This document shows, one piece after another, positions 32,574-44,723 of a stretch of 64,000 nucleotides of DNA. Positions within the stretch are counted from its first letter, which is position 1; each line of letters opens with the position of its first letter. Under the pieces are notes generated by a model. That model made no database searches, was not told the DNA's origin, and saw only the letters and a program-made list of their open reading frames with translations. This DNA is from Argyresthia goedartella (Eukaryota > Arthropoda > Insecta > Lepidoptera > Argyresthiidae), in NCBI GenBank assembly GCA_949825045.1, contig OX463813.1, forward strand, positions 992,001-1,056,000, written 5' to 3'. Position numbers and translations under genes: made by a program.

Positions 32574-33690
32574 GTTACACCCTAACACCTCTGGGGTGGT
32601 GTTTGCACAGAATCGTACCCGCAACCTCGCACGGGCCACTAACCACTGAGCATACGCTAACTAGGACGCTGTACGAAGCGCACGACCTGCCGATCTGTCT
32701 TATCAGCGGTCCGCCCGGCGCACCCACCCCGCTACCTGGTTTTTCCCAGCCAGAGAGGCACGCATATGCGGACGCACATGCGCACACAGCACATTCAACG
32801 CTGCAGCTCTCAAACTATGCAAACAATGACGAAGTTATGCAACTACACGAATTAGTTCGACGCTCATTTGCAATAGAATCAATTATAGTAAGCTCTACGC
32901 CACGTGTAAATAAGGATGAAATTCGTGCACTCAACACGGTGGATCAATCTGCAAAACTTAATGGTTACAGATGGGAAGTTGGCCTTCCCTGGAAAAATTA
33001 ATCAAAAAAGGCCAGACTCTTATGCTACGGCGTTAAGAAGATTTCTCTCCATTGAACGAAAAATGAAACTAAACAACGATTACGCTTCGAGATACCGAGA
33101 CCGAATGCACCATTTATTTGAAAACCGCTACGCATGGGAGCTAACTAACTGATCACGAGATTTGGGCAAGGAGCGAAAATGGTATCCCGCATTTTGCGGT
33201 GGATAACCCCCACAAAAGCAAGCTAAGACTAGTTTTCGACGCCGCAGCTAAAGTAGCTAACAAATAGCTGAACGATTTTTATTACAAGGCGCAGATAGCC
33301 ACAGATCTTCTCCAATCATTGCTGGGTATCCTACTGCAATTTCGTGAGAAGCCCGTCGCCGTAATGGGAAACATAAAAAAACAAAAAACAAACAAACAAA
33401 TAAATAAAAGAAGACGACCAACACGCTTTACGATTTTTGTGGCGCGAAACTAATGACAGCGAAAGCAAAACATATGTCATGACGACTTTGTTATTCGGTG
33501 CAAATTGTTCTCCATTCATCGCACAACCTAAAAAAAACAAAAATGCGACCAGATTTAAATACGAGATGCCTGAAGCCACCGACGCGATTCTGAAGTACCA
33601 ATACATGGACGACTATATTGAAAGTCTGGATAACATCGAAACTGCAAGAAAAATTATCAAATCAATATCCTATATCATCAAGGCGGTATA
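32574..33690 (+). pseudogene. pol: BEL-2 reverse transcriptase, heavily broken
   Basis: Begins TLTPLGWCLHRIVPATS, then LHELVRRSFAIESI, ALRRFLSIERKMKLNNDYA, a stop-rich stretch (33150-33440), FLWRETNDSESKTYVM, and the active-site box YQYMDDYIESL near 33600. A run of AAACAAACAAA (33370-33410) replaces motif A sequence. Many stops and frameshifts. Confidence 0.82.
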
Positions 33691-34440
33691 GAGATAAAAA
33701 ATTGGAAAATGCCAAATGAAACCTTAAGCGACAAGGCAATAATAATCAAATCCGCCACGACGAGTTACTAGAGAGAACGCTGGGACTGCTGTGGTTTCCC
33801 GCCAGTGACGCATTCGGGTTCAATTTATCGCTCAAGCGCATACCTTCGGACATTCTGAAATTCCAAAGAAAACCTACAAAAAGAGAACTCTTGCGCATTT
33901 TCATGTCCATATTTGATGTTTTTGGTTTTCTCGCTCCGTTCACAGGGAAAGTTAAAATAATGCTACAAAATACCTGGAAAAGTGATATTAAATGGGACGA
34001 CAAGATTTCGGACAATGAAAATAAGACCTTCCAAGACTAGATATTAGAGCTCAATATGCTACAACACTTGAGAGTGCCTAGATATCACTTCGCCACTTCA
34101 AAGGCGAGTGAGCAAGACAAAGCAATGAATGCATGGAGCAGTAGCGACTGCCAGAATGAGACAACACTTGAACTGCACGTTTTTTGCGATGCGTCGCCCG
34201 CTGCATACGCGGCCGTTGCTTATTATTATCGACAGACACTCGCAAACAAACAAATAAATGTATCATTTATCGCTTGTAAATCCCGAGACGCTCCGATAAA
34301 CAAATGTATAACTATACCTAAATTTGAGATATAAGCCGCTGTGATGGCATGCCGCCTCGCCGACACAATTGCGCGCGAGAGCCGGTTAGTAATAAACGAT
34401 CGATTTTTTTGGATGGCAGATAGCGTTATGTCAAATAAAG
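33691..34440 (+). pseudogene. pol: BEL-2 Peptidase_A17-like region and RNase H, broken
   Basis: In pieces: RTLGLLWFPASDAFGFNL, LLRIFMSIFDVFGFLAPFTG, then the RNase H motif LHVFCDASPAAYAAVAYYY near 34175 and PKFEI near 34320. A second acidic motif (WMADSVMS) is near 34412. In-frame stops fall near 33768, 34038, 34332 and 34442. Confidence 0.8.
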
Positions 34441-34442
34441 AA

Positions 34443-36384
34443 TAACACGCGCAATTATAAAGTGTTCGTCGCTAACAGATTCGGAGAAACCGACGAGTTG
34501 TCTCAGCCTCAAGAATGGAATTATATACCTACGAAATTAAATATCGACGACAAAGCTGCAAAAAATAATACTTACAAACTGAGTAACGAGGGGGAATGGC
34601 TGCGAGGTCCACATTTTCTGCACATGCCGCGCGAGGATTGGCCGTCCATGAAGCTTGAAAAAATAGTGAAATATGATGATGAGACTTTACAAGTCAATTT
34701 GATTGTGAAAAATTACAATAATAATTACGTACCTGTTCCGGAACCAACAAGATTTTCCTCCTGGCTCCGCCTGTGCCGATGCATTTTTTTTTTGTTGGAG
34801 GGGAAAAAAGTGGAATTACCCATGGCCAGGAGTCAGACCTCCCTGCTATGTCCGGGTCCCCACATATTGAGCTGGCATCAGCTCGTGTGGTATACGGACT
34901 AAAAACAACCTCTTTGTGTTTACAGTTGTCTTATTAAGAATTAACTGTGAGCCATGGAACTGTGAGCCATGGCTTGTGCCGATGCATGGCGAACGTGCTA
35001 TTGTTTATTGAAAAATGTAGAACGTCTGGAACTGCTGAACTTACCTCGGAAATTATGCAGCGCGCTGAATATGAATTATTATGCTACTCACAATTTCAGT
35101 CTTTTCCTGAGGAGGTAAATCTGATTAAAATTAATAAACCTTTATCAACGGTTAGTCGCGTGAGAAAACTAACGCCAGTTTGGAACGAAAATGGGTTACT
35201 GAGCGTCGGCGGGAGAATAGAAGTTGCTGCGAACGTGAACCCAAGTGCTAAGCGACCGGTAATTTTGGACGGATATGACTATATCCCAAAATTAATAGTT
35301 AAACACTACCACGAGATGGCAGCACATGGCTATACCGAAACAGTAGTCAACGATATTCGTCAAAAGTACTGGCTATTGAAATTGCGACCTACTGTGCGAA
35401 CGATTGCTGCGAAGTTTTTGTACTGCTGTATAAGGAAAGCCAGACCTACCAACCCACGAATGGGAGACCTGCCCGAAGCCTGCATTGCCCATCATCAGAG
35501 ACCCTATACCTATTGTGGCGTCGATGTGTTCGGCCCAATGGAAATAACAGTCGGATGCCGTCGAGAAAAAAGGTACGGTGTTCTTTTCACCTGCCTCACT
35601 TTTCGCGCCATACATATGGAACTTGTACCGTCGCTGTCAACAGATTCATTTATAATGGCATTGCGGCGAATGATAGCGCGGCGCGGTTGGCCGTACAGAA
35701 TGTACTCGGACAATGCCACAAACCTCAGAAGCGCAGAGGCCGAACTAAAAAAATCATTCCAAGCGATCAATGAAGAAGCTGCTGTAAAAAACGAGTTAAT
35801 CAACCGTGGACTAGAGTGGTATTTCATATCTCCAGCAAGTCCTCATATGGCTGGAGCATGGGAGCGGCTTATTGGTACTGTGAAAGCGGCCTTAAGAGTA
35901 ATCCTGAAAGAAATGGCTCCGCGCGAAGAAGTGCTGATAACATTACTAGCTGAGGTGGAAAATATAGTTAACAGCCGCCCCTTGAGCCATGTTTCCGTGG
36001 ACCACGAATAACCTGAAAGTCTAACACCCAATAATTTTCTTACCGGGTCCTCCTTGAACTTACCTGTGGCCGGGAAATTTGATAATCACGATTTATATAG
36101 TAGAAAATCATGGAGAATCACGGAGAGACTAGCAGACATGATCTGGCAAAGCTGGATGCGTGAAGTCCTGCCAACTATGTTACCACGCCAAAAATGGTTT
36201 CAAGAAGGTCATCAGCTGAAAAAAGGAGACGTTATTGTCATAGTTGACCCCAAACTACCACGAAATACTTGGCCTAGAGGAATAATTGAGAGCGTCCACC
36301 CCGGCGCCGACGGTCGAGTACGCATTGTAGACATAAGGACAAAGACGGGAATACTTACCAGACCAGAATACAGACCAGACCGGT
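34443..36384 (+). pseudogene. pol: BEL-2 integrase, interrupted by a retroposon and stops
   Basis: The part before the retroposon (34462-34771) corresponds to the linker ahead of the zinc-binding region. After it comes the best-preserved stretch of BEL-2 (34988-36011). Its H2C2-type zinc region reads LIVKHYHEMAAHGYTETVVND. The DDE core shows YCGVDVFGPME, MYSDNATNLR and AGAWERLIGTVK. A UAA at 36009-36011 interrupts it, then the C-terminal DUF5641-like domain (LKKGDVIVIVDPKLPRNTWP) runs to 36384. Integrase would insert the cDNA into host DNA and create the 5-bp duplication. Confidence 0.88.
34785..34974 (-). mobile_element. Small poly(A) retroposon inserted in BEL-2
   Basis: About 190 bp flanked by the perfect 13-bp duplication TGTGCCGATGCAT (34772-34784 and 34975-34987). 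On the minus strand it ends in a run of about ten A, the mark of a retroposed RNA. Excision rejoins the BEL-2 frame exactly. It contains a doubled CTGTGAGCCATGG. I see no clear tRNA-type A and B boxes, so it may be a SINE or another small processed RNA. Confidence 0.8.
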
Positions 36385-36441
36385 GACCCGCGTGGCCTTG
36401 CTCCCTACTGCAGCCGAGAATGATTGTCCTGAAAGGACAAT

Positions 36442-36452
36442 GGGGGGGAAAA
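36442..36452 (+). promoter_or_regulatory. BEL-2 polypurine tract
   Basis: GGGGGGGAAAA three bases before the 3' LTR, the expected position for the primer of plus-strand DNA synthesis. Confidence 0.75.
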
Positions 36453-36455
36453 TGA

Positions 36456-36776
36456 TGTAAAGTACACGACGACTGGATTCCACCTGAAACAGAAACATAC
36501 TTATAATAAATAAATAATTATAGATATAGGTACTTACCTGGTATGTTAACCCGCTACTGCCGTGTGTCTGTAACATTATGTAAATGTGTGAATAAACGCT
36601 CGTGTACAGGCGCGAGTCTATGTGTGTGTGTTGCCTAGCTAGCTTTGTCTCCAGCAGTGACCCTTTGACCGCCAACCAAAGCGCATGTACTCGATCCATA
36701 CGCACAAGCTTCCAAAAATCGCTGTTTTTACCTACCAAAGTCCTTACCTGTCCTGCGCCTGCTTCTGTCAGCTACA
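36456..36776 (+). repeat. BEL-2 3' LTR
   Basis: 321 bp, TGTAAAGTACACG...CTGTCAGCTACA, followed by the ATTGG duplication. It holds the extra block around 36645-36740 absent from the 5' LTR. Confidence 0.92.
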
Positions 36777-36975
36777 ATTGGATTCATGGCTGTTTATTTC
36801 TTACATGACTGATGGTTTTAATGTCTGATTCATTATTACATCTCTTTATTTTTAATCGGAAGCCATTCCGTTCTGCCCAATTAGACAAAATAGGTAGTCA
36901 CGAAAATTTTTATGTCATTTTATGTTTTATTGCAGATTATGCGGAAGGTTATTTCGGTAAATGTGGCGTTTAATT

Positions 36976-37209
36976 TGTACGGACGAGACTGTTATTCTCT
37001 GCCCGTACATGTCTTGTTGTTACTGTTGATGTTGTTGGTTGAGTAGCCAGAAGATAAATTGGTAATTTCACTTTAAACGATTTATTAATTCTCAATTTTA
37101 TGTAAATGTATGTCACAGCCCGTGGCTAATGGCTAACTGGCGACTGAAGCGCCGATATGCTTACAATGCATTTTACTTGCGACTAGGTACTAATGCAGGT
37201 AACCGTACA
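36976..37209 (-). repeat. BEL-3 3' LTR
   Basis: 234 bp; on the minus strand it begins TGTACGGTTACCTGC and ends CTCGTCCGTACA. Its first 63 plus-strand bases match 46557-46619 with one difference. Confidence 0.82.
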
Positions 37210-37386
37210 TGCTGCAAAGGACAAAAAGATAACTAAGGTAACAAATTCTTAGTTAAAAATACAAAACCTTACGAGCAAACCTTGGCGCAAAAGTTGTATA
37301 GTTTGTTAAAACTTACTGTAGTGTAGTTCTATTCAGTGTCATACTTCTTAAATTACATTTCACTTATTGTTAGCATAGTTATTTTA

Positions 37387-39661
37387 TTACATCAACTTAG
37401 AGCTAAATATCAAACTTAGTATTACGTTTGAACGATATCTTCCTGCGGGTAGAGCATATAGGGGTTGCTGTTGACTGTTAACGGTTCTGGTTCTGGATGT
37501 TGATGCCATCTCGATTGCTGGTTCAGGGTTCTGAACCGTCAAATCTTGTTGTTGCTTGCTACGGAGGGTATTGCTTCTTTGTACGACCAGGATGTTGTGT
37601 CGGCGGCGCCAGTGCAAGTACTTGCACCCTGCCACGACCAGTATAACCACCACTATCGCCAATGTTATATATGATATAGCATACTGGTGTACGTCGTGTG
37701 TTGAGACAGTATCTGGTAGAATGCTTTGTTTTTGTAGCGTCTCAATTTTGTTCTGGAGTTCGTCTAGGTTTCCAGTGATAAAGTCTGTGGTTATTTGTTT
37801 TTTGGGTGGTGATATGACCCGACTGATAGCGATGCTGTTCCAATCTCCCAAATCTTTGTATGGAACTGGAATTTGCTGATTTATGTTTATGTTTTTCTGA
37901 AAATATCGCTGTGTGTAAATTGTCGCTTCTCCATGCTTGATAATACATCCTTGTTTTATGTCTATTCCTGCCATGCGTAATGATCTTGTAGTCATGTGTT
38001 CATCACATATGATGCGAGTTAGACATTCGTTGCATCAAAAATACATCCATGCATTAGGTTTCTGTAATGGGACCCATTTGTCGGCGCACGGTTCCTCCTC
38101 ATAGATACAGTTCTGCGTACTCGTGTTTGTTATAATGCTGACTTCGCAAGGTGACCCGCTGTTCCTCATATTGTAAGTAGGTTTATTTATAGTGCATATA
38201 AAGTTGTTGTAGGTATCGATTTTATTGCAGGCAGAGATATCGTTGTTATTTTGTGGCATGTAAATATCTTTTCTGAGATTTACAGCTATGTATTCGGACT
38301 GCATTTTCAGTTTGAATGTGCTGTCCTTGTCTTTGATTGGTACCGGTATAGTTCTGTATAAATTAAACTTGATGTCACTTGTTAAGGGCAAGCTCATTTC
38401 TATTATAAAATATTTTTCTTTTACTCGCGCCTTAGCTGTCAATAGTTTATATATGTTGTTTAATTGATCGTGCGTGTTATCGAGTGGCAGGTACAGGTGG
38501 GCAGGTAATTGTCCGGAGATTAGATTGAGCTCTTCTCTAAGTTGTTCTTGACTGAAAAGTCGGGTATCCACCTGTCCGTGATGTATGTTTGTTATTGTTC
38601 CAAGGAGTATATGCTGTAAGTTCTGCAGTTTATTTATTATCATATTTGCGGCCAAGGCCATCAAAATAAAGATAGATTTGATTATCTTCTTCTGATATTC
38701 TGTTGTTTGTGTCTTGTATGAACTGTTCAGTTTTGTTTAAATGATCCTGTATCAGTTGAAACTGTGCCTTCGTGGCCTTTTCGTTTCTCTTCAAAATGTT
38801 GTTGTGGGCCTCTACTATTGAAGTTTGATTTTTTATGAGACTCAAAAGATGTTTTTCGTTGTTATTCACTGCTTCTATGTCGGAGCTGTACTTTTGTGCG
38901 AAGTTGTCATCGAGTATCTCGAATAAACTGTTTGTTAAATATCCGACTCCGTTGATTAGTCCTCTTGTAATACGTCGCGGTTTAATACCGTGTCCGGTTT
39001 TCAATAATCCGTTGTTATATTCCCTAGTCATGGTTGTTTATATATCTAAGTATAATATTTATCTATTTAAGTACATGTATCGTTGTCTAGCACCCAAGAT
39101 ACAGGGAATCCTAGTTTGGGGCTAGATCAATGTGTGTAAATAGTGTCCAAGGTATTATTATTATTATTATTATTTTCTATTTCTTGTTTCAGGTGTGACG
39201 TAATACACACACATAATTCTGTATACAAAATGTTTACATCTGTTATCGACGTAAGTCGTTAAGCCTTGGGCACTCTCTTATACATCCCAATAGGTCGTCA
39301 TGTTATAGTATGTCACTATTTTCCAAGTGTCGTGAATAGTTTGCATTTTTCCCATGTTGTCAAAATAGACGAGTTTATTTTCCTGGAATGCAGTAATGTT
39401 GATGAGGTCCTCAGTTTGTGTGGTTGGATGGAAGATGGTCAGCAGCACTCCAAGTATGGCCAATAAGGTCGATCGTCCTGTTCTCCCGCTGCGCTTTTTT
39501 GTAGGTATATTAATTGTTTGACTCGTGTTATTAGAATTGGGTGCAGTCGGTCCGGTGTACTCGTCGCTGTTTGTTACTGGGAGTAATACGAGCTTTGTTA
39601 TCGGTCTTTTGTATACGCTGTTTTGCGTTTTTACGGTAACCACTCGAACTAAATGGTCCAT
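37387..39661 (-). pseudogene. env: BEL-3 integrase C-terminus and envelope-like protein, broken
   Basis: The right-hand part (39278-39661) starts in the integrase tail (HLVRVVTVKTQNSVYKRPI), then shows a hydrophobic segment (TLLAILGVLLTIF) resembling a signal or membrane segment. After an inserted LINE tail, the next part (38630-39031) has a basic RxxR site followed by GLINGVGYLTNSLFEILDD, a pattern like the cleavage site and fusion peptide of baculovirus F-type proteins, then coiled coil. A frameshift near 38650 and a UGA at 38035-38037 follow. The C-terminal part (37387-37995) has a membrane segment (YITLAIVVVILVVAGC) and a cytoplasmic tail. BEL-4 has the same plan intact. Confidence 0.78.
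39045..39175 (+). mobile_element. Probable LINE 3'-tail fragment with ATT repeat
   Basis: The sequence AGATACAGGGAATCCTAG ... GGGGCTAGATCAATGTG ... TAGTGTCCAAGG is followed by (ATT)n, which fits the 3' end of a short, strongly truncated LINE. It splits the BEL-3 envelope. The exact ends and family are not determined. Confidence 0.45.
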
Positions 39662-40659
39662 GCCAGGATGTATATCGAGTACCCTTCCAAGGGCTCATTT
39701 CATCGGCGGCAGGTTATCCTCCTTGACTAATACGATATCCCCCTGCTTGATGTCCCGTGTTTTCGTGTTCCATTTTCCTCGTTGTTGCAATAAGTGTAGG
39801 TATTCTAGTGACCACTGTTTCCAGAAACCTTGAAACATTTTTTCTGTAAGTTGCCATCTTTGGCGTGTGTTTATGTTGTTGTCATGTTTTTCTTGCGGGA
39901 CTGATATTATTGGGCGCCCGATTAGGAAATGCCCGGGTAAAAGACAGCTCCCTGCGTCATCAGCGTTCTCTGTTAAGGGGCAGAGAGGCCTCGAATTCAT
40001 GCAGGCTTCTATTTGTGTTAATAATGTTTGAAACTCTTCATAAGTTAGTTTCTGTACGCCCAAAACTCGCTTGAGATGATATTTCATAGATTTTACCGCA
40101 GCCTCCCAAATACCTCCTGCCGACGGCCAGCTCGGGGCGTTGAAATGCCATTGGATGTGTTGCTCTGCGAGTGTTTGTGAGACCAAGTCGTTGTTGAATG
40201 TTGTTGTTTGTAATTGTCTCTGCAGTTCTCGATCGGCCCCCAAAAAGTTGGTGGCGTTATCACTGTACAGATGCGCTGGGCAGCCTCTTCTTGCTGCCAT
40301 CCGCTTCAGAGCTAGTATAAAAGTTTGAGTTGTTAGGTCTGTTACTAGCTCTATGTGGACGGCCTTTGTTGCCATGCAGATAAACACGGCGACGTAACCC
40401 TTAGATGTTCGTACTTCTCGTCCCTTGTTTAGCTTGATGTCTACCCAGCCCGTGAAATCCACTCCTGTGTGATAAAACGGTAGTTCTCCCATAAGTTGTT
40501 GTTGTTTGGTGGTAGTATAGCGAGTGCAGGTTACGCATTTTCTAAGCGACTTTTTCACAGTCGTTGTTCCACCAATGACCCAGTATTGCTGACGCAGCGT
40601 TGCTAGAGTCAGTCTCGCTCCGCCGTGCAAGGTTGTTTTATGTGCTTCATCTATGACCA

Positions 40660-41967
40660 AAGTCAAAAGTCAAAGTCAAGTCAAAGTGCTTTATTACTGT
40701 AGATATTTACATATACTTAGCAAACGTCTTTTTTGCCTCTTCTCTACATTGGACCACTGTGGGAGGGGAAGGTTGTAGAAACTCCCACAGATTGATTTTT
40801 AGATCTCTTTTAAAAATAGGTTATGCATAACTAATACAAATATGAAAAATTTAATTGTTATGATTAATAAGCAGGAATAAATAATTACACAATTATTAAC
40901 AGCAAGGTATGTGTTGAGCCAGATTAACCCCATACAGTCCTGTCATTTAAGTAATCTTGAACATTGTAATATCCCTTTTTCGACAAAGCTTTAACATGCT
41001 TTTTAAATTGCTCAAATGGCAATTTCAAAATCTCCAGAGGTATCTTATTGTAGTAGAGAATGCACTGACCCTCGAAAGAATTGCTAACCTTCGCGAGTCT
41101 AAAACGGGGCGCACATAGTCTGTGATTATTTCTTAGGTTAACATTACAGCTATCGCTAAGTTTGGAAAATGTTGAAAGGTTCTTGCGTACATACATTATA
41201 TTTTCGAAAATAAATTGACTAGCTACTGTTAGTATGTCAATTTCTTTAAAAAGCTCTCTTAAGGAGTCTGTTCGTTTTAAATTATAAATTGCTTGAATAG
41301 CTCTTTTTTGTAAAATAAAAATAGTTTGAATATCCGCTGCTTTCCCCCACAACAAGATACCATAGGACATCACACTATGAAAGTAACTAAAATATACTAG
41401 CCTAGATGTAGCCACATCCGTGCTTTGTCTGATGTTCCTAACAGCGTAAGCCGCAGAACTTAATTTACCAGCCAATTTATCTATGTGGGGTCCCCACTGC
41501 AATTTGCTATCAATGGTTATTCTAAGAAACTTCGTGTCATTTACTAATTCTAACGTGCTGTTGTCTAACACTAAACTGGTCTCAACTTGCCTGACATTTG
41601 GAAGTGAGAATTTGATACACTTGGTTTTACCAGCGTTTAACAATAAATTATTAACTGTGAACCAATTCAAGGTAAAAGAGGTCTTTCAATTTTGAAGACC
41701 ATTGAAGTATCATCAGCAAACAACACTATGTCAGTTAATTTCTCCACCATGAAAGGCAGATCATTAATATATACCAGGAATAAGAAAGGGCCTAATATGG
41801 AACCTTGTGGAACGCCAATTTTAACACCCAACCCATCAGATTTTACGCCGTTAACTTCTGCCTTTTGAATTTTATTGCTTAGGTATGATCTTAGTAGATC
41901 CAACGCTTTATTTCTAACTCCGTAATGATTTAATTTAATTAATAGCGTATTATGATCAACACAATCA
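40660..41967 (-). mobile_element. LINE A copy A4, 5'-truncated, inserted in BEL-3
   Basis: Minus-strand 3' part of LINE A: RT from DCVDHNTLL to FADDTSMVFKIE, an internal deletion near 41690, and the C-terminal part to the stop at 40924. The 3' UTR ends CTACAGTAATAAAGC with TTTGAC-type repeats (40660-40692). It is close in sequence to A1 and A2, so the family was active after BEL-3 was inserted. Confidence 0.88.
40924..41967 (-). pseudogene. LINE A4 ORF2 remnant
   Basis: Two frames: 41667-41903 (LLRSYLSNKIQKAEVNGVK, VPQGSILGPFLFLVYIND, VLFADDTSMVF) and 40924-41670 (MNWFTVNNLLLNAGKTKC to LNDRTVWG). They are joined across a deletion of about 50 bp that shifts the frame. The endonuclease and the first RT motifs are absent. 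Confidence 0.88.
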
Positions 41968-42564
41968 AACAGACCAGTTCGGATAACCTCGTGTGTTGTG
42001 GTATGACGAACGGATGTTTGGCATTTTCTGCTAAGTTCGAGTGCTGTAATCTGCCGCCTATGCGTAGAAGGCCGGCTTCATCTAAAAACGGATTTAATTT
42101 CCAAATTTTACTGTTTTTGTTCACGTCCTGGTTTGTCTTTAAAGCTCGTAACTCCTCATAAAAGTGATCACGCTGTACTTTTTGTATTATCTTGTTTCTC
42201 GCCGCTTTCATTTCATGCAATGTGATATGCTTAGAGCATGCGGCGCTTTGGGCACGCGCCTTAGCAATGAAACGCGATACCCAGCTGATAACGCGGACGG
42301 CCTTTGCAATAGAGTTGCAATTTTTTAATGTTTTTGTTATGACGTTAGGCTCTTTACGTTGTACCGCTGCGGTGAATACTTTCGTTTCTTCCTTTAATGT
42401 TATCCCTTGTTGGTCACTATTTTTTGGCACGTTGTTAGTTTTGAGCCATTCTGGCCCTTGCCACCACAGCGAGTACGTGCTTAGCTGAGTCGGCAGTAAA
42501 TCTCGGGATGCACAGTCCGCTGGATTGTTTTTTGTGTTTATATAGTTCCAATTTTCAGCTGGAA

Positions 42565-43170
42565 TTATTCGTTTTGTTCATTGCACTCTGTTCGCAACGT
42601 AGCTCTTCCAGCGTGTTTCTTCGCCCTTAAGCGAAGGCCCAAGGCCACCATGGAGTCTGTCCATGCTGTGACTTTTATCTCGGGATTGTTTATGCACTGT
42701 TTTATTTTATGCACGAGTTTTGCTAATAGCTGGGCTCCGCATAGCTCGAGCCGCGGTAGGGATTGTTTTTTGCGTATCGGAGCTAGCTTGGTTTTGGCTG
42801 CGACCATGTTGACCATGTATGTTCCATCAGGGTTTGGCACTATACTGTACACGACGCAAGCTATTGCTTTTTCAGAAGCGTCACAGAACCCGAATAGTTG
42901 TGTTTTATGTGTTGTTTCTGGCGTAAATCCGAGCCAGCGTTTTATTTTAAACTGTTCCATTGTTATTAGCTCCGAACTTAGCGTTCTCCATTCTTTTTGT
43001 ATGTTTCCAGGCACAGCTTCGTCCCACCCTAGGCTAGTCTTCCACACCTGTTGAAACATGATTTATGATTTGACTGTAATCGGTGCGAGCCAGCCAAGGG
43101 GATCGAATAACGATGACACATCGCTCAGTATTTGTCGTTTGGTGAATGTTCTTGTTTCTTTATGTTTTAG
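42565..43170 (-). pseudogene. pol: BEL-3 Peptidase_A17-like end and RNase H, broken
   Basis: Reads QVWKTSLGWDEAVPGN, then the RNase H motif LFGFCDASEKAIACVVY near 42890, LPRLELCGAQLLAKLV and TAWTDSMVALGLRLRAKK. The frame is lost after that; the part with NPADCASR is seen near 42500-42530 in another frame. A stop near 43060 separates it from the RT. Confidence 0.82.
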
Positions 43171-43176
43171 TACCGG

Positions 43177-44723
43177 TTAAAAAACGAAGTGGTCGTTTTT
43201 CGGATTCCACCCCAGTCCTAATGTTTTTGACGAATCTGTTTCAGTGAAGTTGAAATTGAGCGGGTTTCTCATCTCTTTGGGTAGGTCTTCTACAAGTTGG
43301 GGTGCGTTACTCGCCCATTTTCGCTGATTAAATCCACCATTACTTAATAGATGCATCAGTTGGTCTCGTGTTTCCTTTGCCTCATCGATAGTGTTACTCC
43401 CAAACATGGCGTCGTCCATGAAAATGTTGTTTTTTAGAACTGGCTTGGCTTTTGGGAAGTTTTCGGCTTCGTCCTCCGCCAGCTGTTTCAGTGTTCGGAG
43501 ATCCAAAAAAGGAGCGGCCTTTGTGCCATATGTTACCGTGCACAACTGGTACTCTTCTAGGGGTTGTTGAGCATTCTCCCTCCATATCATTTTTTGGAGC
43601 GTTTGGTCATCTGGATGCACTGCTATGTATCGATACATCTTTTCGATGTTGGCTGTTAGCACGTATTGATGTGGCCGCCATTGTAATAGGATGCCTTGTA
43701 GATCTGCTTGCAGGTTTGGCCCACTCTCTATCAGGCTATTGAGACTGTACTTGGTGCTGGTCTTGGCAGAGGCGTTGAAGACCACCCGCAGTTTTGTTGT
43801 TATCGCACTTTCACGCACTACTCCGTGGTGCGGCATAAAAAACTGAAAAAGCGCCTTGTTCTTGGCTTCGGCCTTTATCATGTGGCCTAAATGTTTGTAT
43901 TCGGACATGAACTCCTTGTATCTCTCAGCGAACATTACATTGGTTTTCATCTTCCGTTGTAACTGTTTGAATTGAGCGACGGCCTGTGGCTTTGACGTGC
44001 CTAATTTTTCTTTGATATAGGGTGTCAACGGCAGATGGACTTGGTACCTTTCGTCAGCCAATCGCTCAGTAGTTTCTTTGTTTAATGTTTCGCAATATAC
44101 CTCCTCTTCGTTTTGTTCTAAATTTTTGCTCTTGTTCTCCTTTATCTCCTCTTGTTCCCAGAATTTTTCGATTTCTTCCAGGTTTTTTATTGTTACGTGA
44201 CATTGCAATGTTTTATGTTTGCCACAAATGATCCACCCTAGATGTGTCTGTTGGGCTGTCATTGTTGAGTCGTTAATTTTGATGAGGCCTTCAAGCAATA
44301 CCTCTGCGAAGATATCGGCTCCCAACAAAATATCGATGTTGCGTGAGATGTTGAATTGTGGATCAGCAAGTGGTATGTGATCCAACGATGTTTTATTGTT
44401 GTTATGTCAATGTTTTTGTTCGGTAGTTTGCTTGTTATCGCGTCCATTACCAACGCCCCGGTCGTAAATTCACCATTGGAGTTAGTTGCCTTGAGCGTCA
44501 GTTGGATTATTCCTTTACATCTGTTAGTGGGGATACGAACAGCCCCCACTCCGGTTACGACTGCATTTATTTTTCTGCGTTTCTGCTGTAGTCGTTGAGC
44601 AGCATCTTCCGTTATCTTATAGGATACTTGGGAACCCTGATCTAGTAGTGCTCGCAATGTTATAAATTTTCCCGGTGATGTTTCTACGTCAATCGCTGTT
44701 GCCATCAGTACTTCGGTGTCATT
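43177..44723 (-). pseudogene. pol: BEL-3 protease and reverse transcriptase, broken
   Basis: The protease (44259-44705) has RALLDQGSQVSYKITEDAAQ. A frameshift near 44300-44385 leads to the RT frame (43177-44385). This frame includes MDHIPLADPQFNISRNIDIL, PHHGVVRESAITTKLRVVF, motif A as LTANIEKMYRYI, GTKAAPFLDLRTL and the active-site box NNIFMDDAMFGS. Asn replaces the usual catalytic Asp of motif A (codon at 43648-43650). It ends GLGWNPKNDHFVF at a stop. Confidence 0.87.

Larger units (their letters stand above)
27858..36776 (+). mobile_element. BEL/Pao LTR retrotransposon BEL-2, complete but decayed
   Basis: Has both LTRs, a tRNA primer-binding site, a polypurine tract and the 5-bp target duplication ATTGG (27853-27857 and 36777-36781). 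Internal order: Gag, protease, RT, RNase H, integrase; I see no envelope-like module. Two later insertions lie inside it: 2.5 kb of unknown type after the protease and a small retroposon before the integrase. The LTRs differ by several percent and one lacks about 94 bp, so the insertion is old. Confidence 0.92.
39692..42430 (-). pseudogene. pol: BEL-3 integrase, split by LINE A copy A4
   Basis: The N-terminal part (41968-42430) carries the linker and LNPFLDEAGLLRIGGRL, then stops at the LINE insertion in ...RLSELV. The C-terminal part (39695-40659) resumes with IDEAHKTTLHGGARL (zinc region), CVTCTRYTT, the DDE core (HTGVDFTGWVDI, YSDNATNFLG, GGIWEAAVKSM) and the DUF5641-like end (KQGDIVLVKEDNLPP). 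A UGA at 39692-39694 stands where BEL-4 has Trp. GGTC at both edges of the LINE is a short target duplication. Confidence 0.87.

Noticed and set aside
36976..37009. A 34-bp LTR or mini inverted-repeat element (TGTACGGACGAG...GCCCGTACA)
   Set aside because: Identity to the other end continues to 63 bp and a better TGTACGG...CCGTACA end exists at 37209, so the short segment is internal to a 234-bp LTR.
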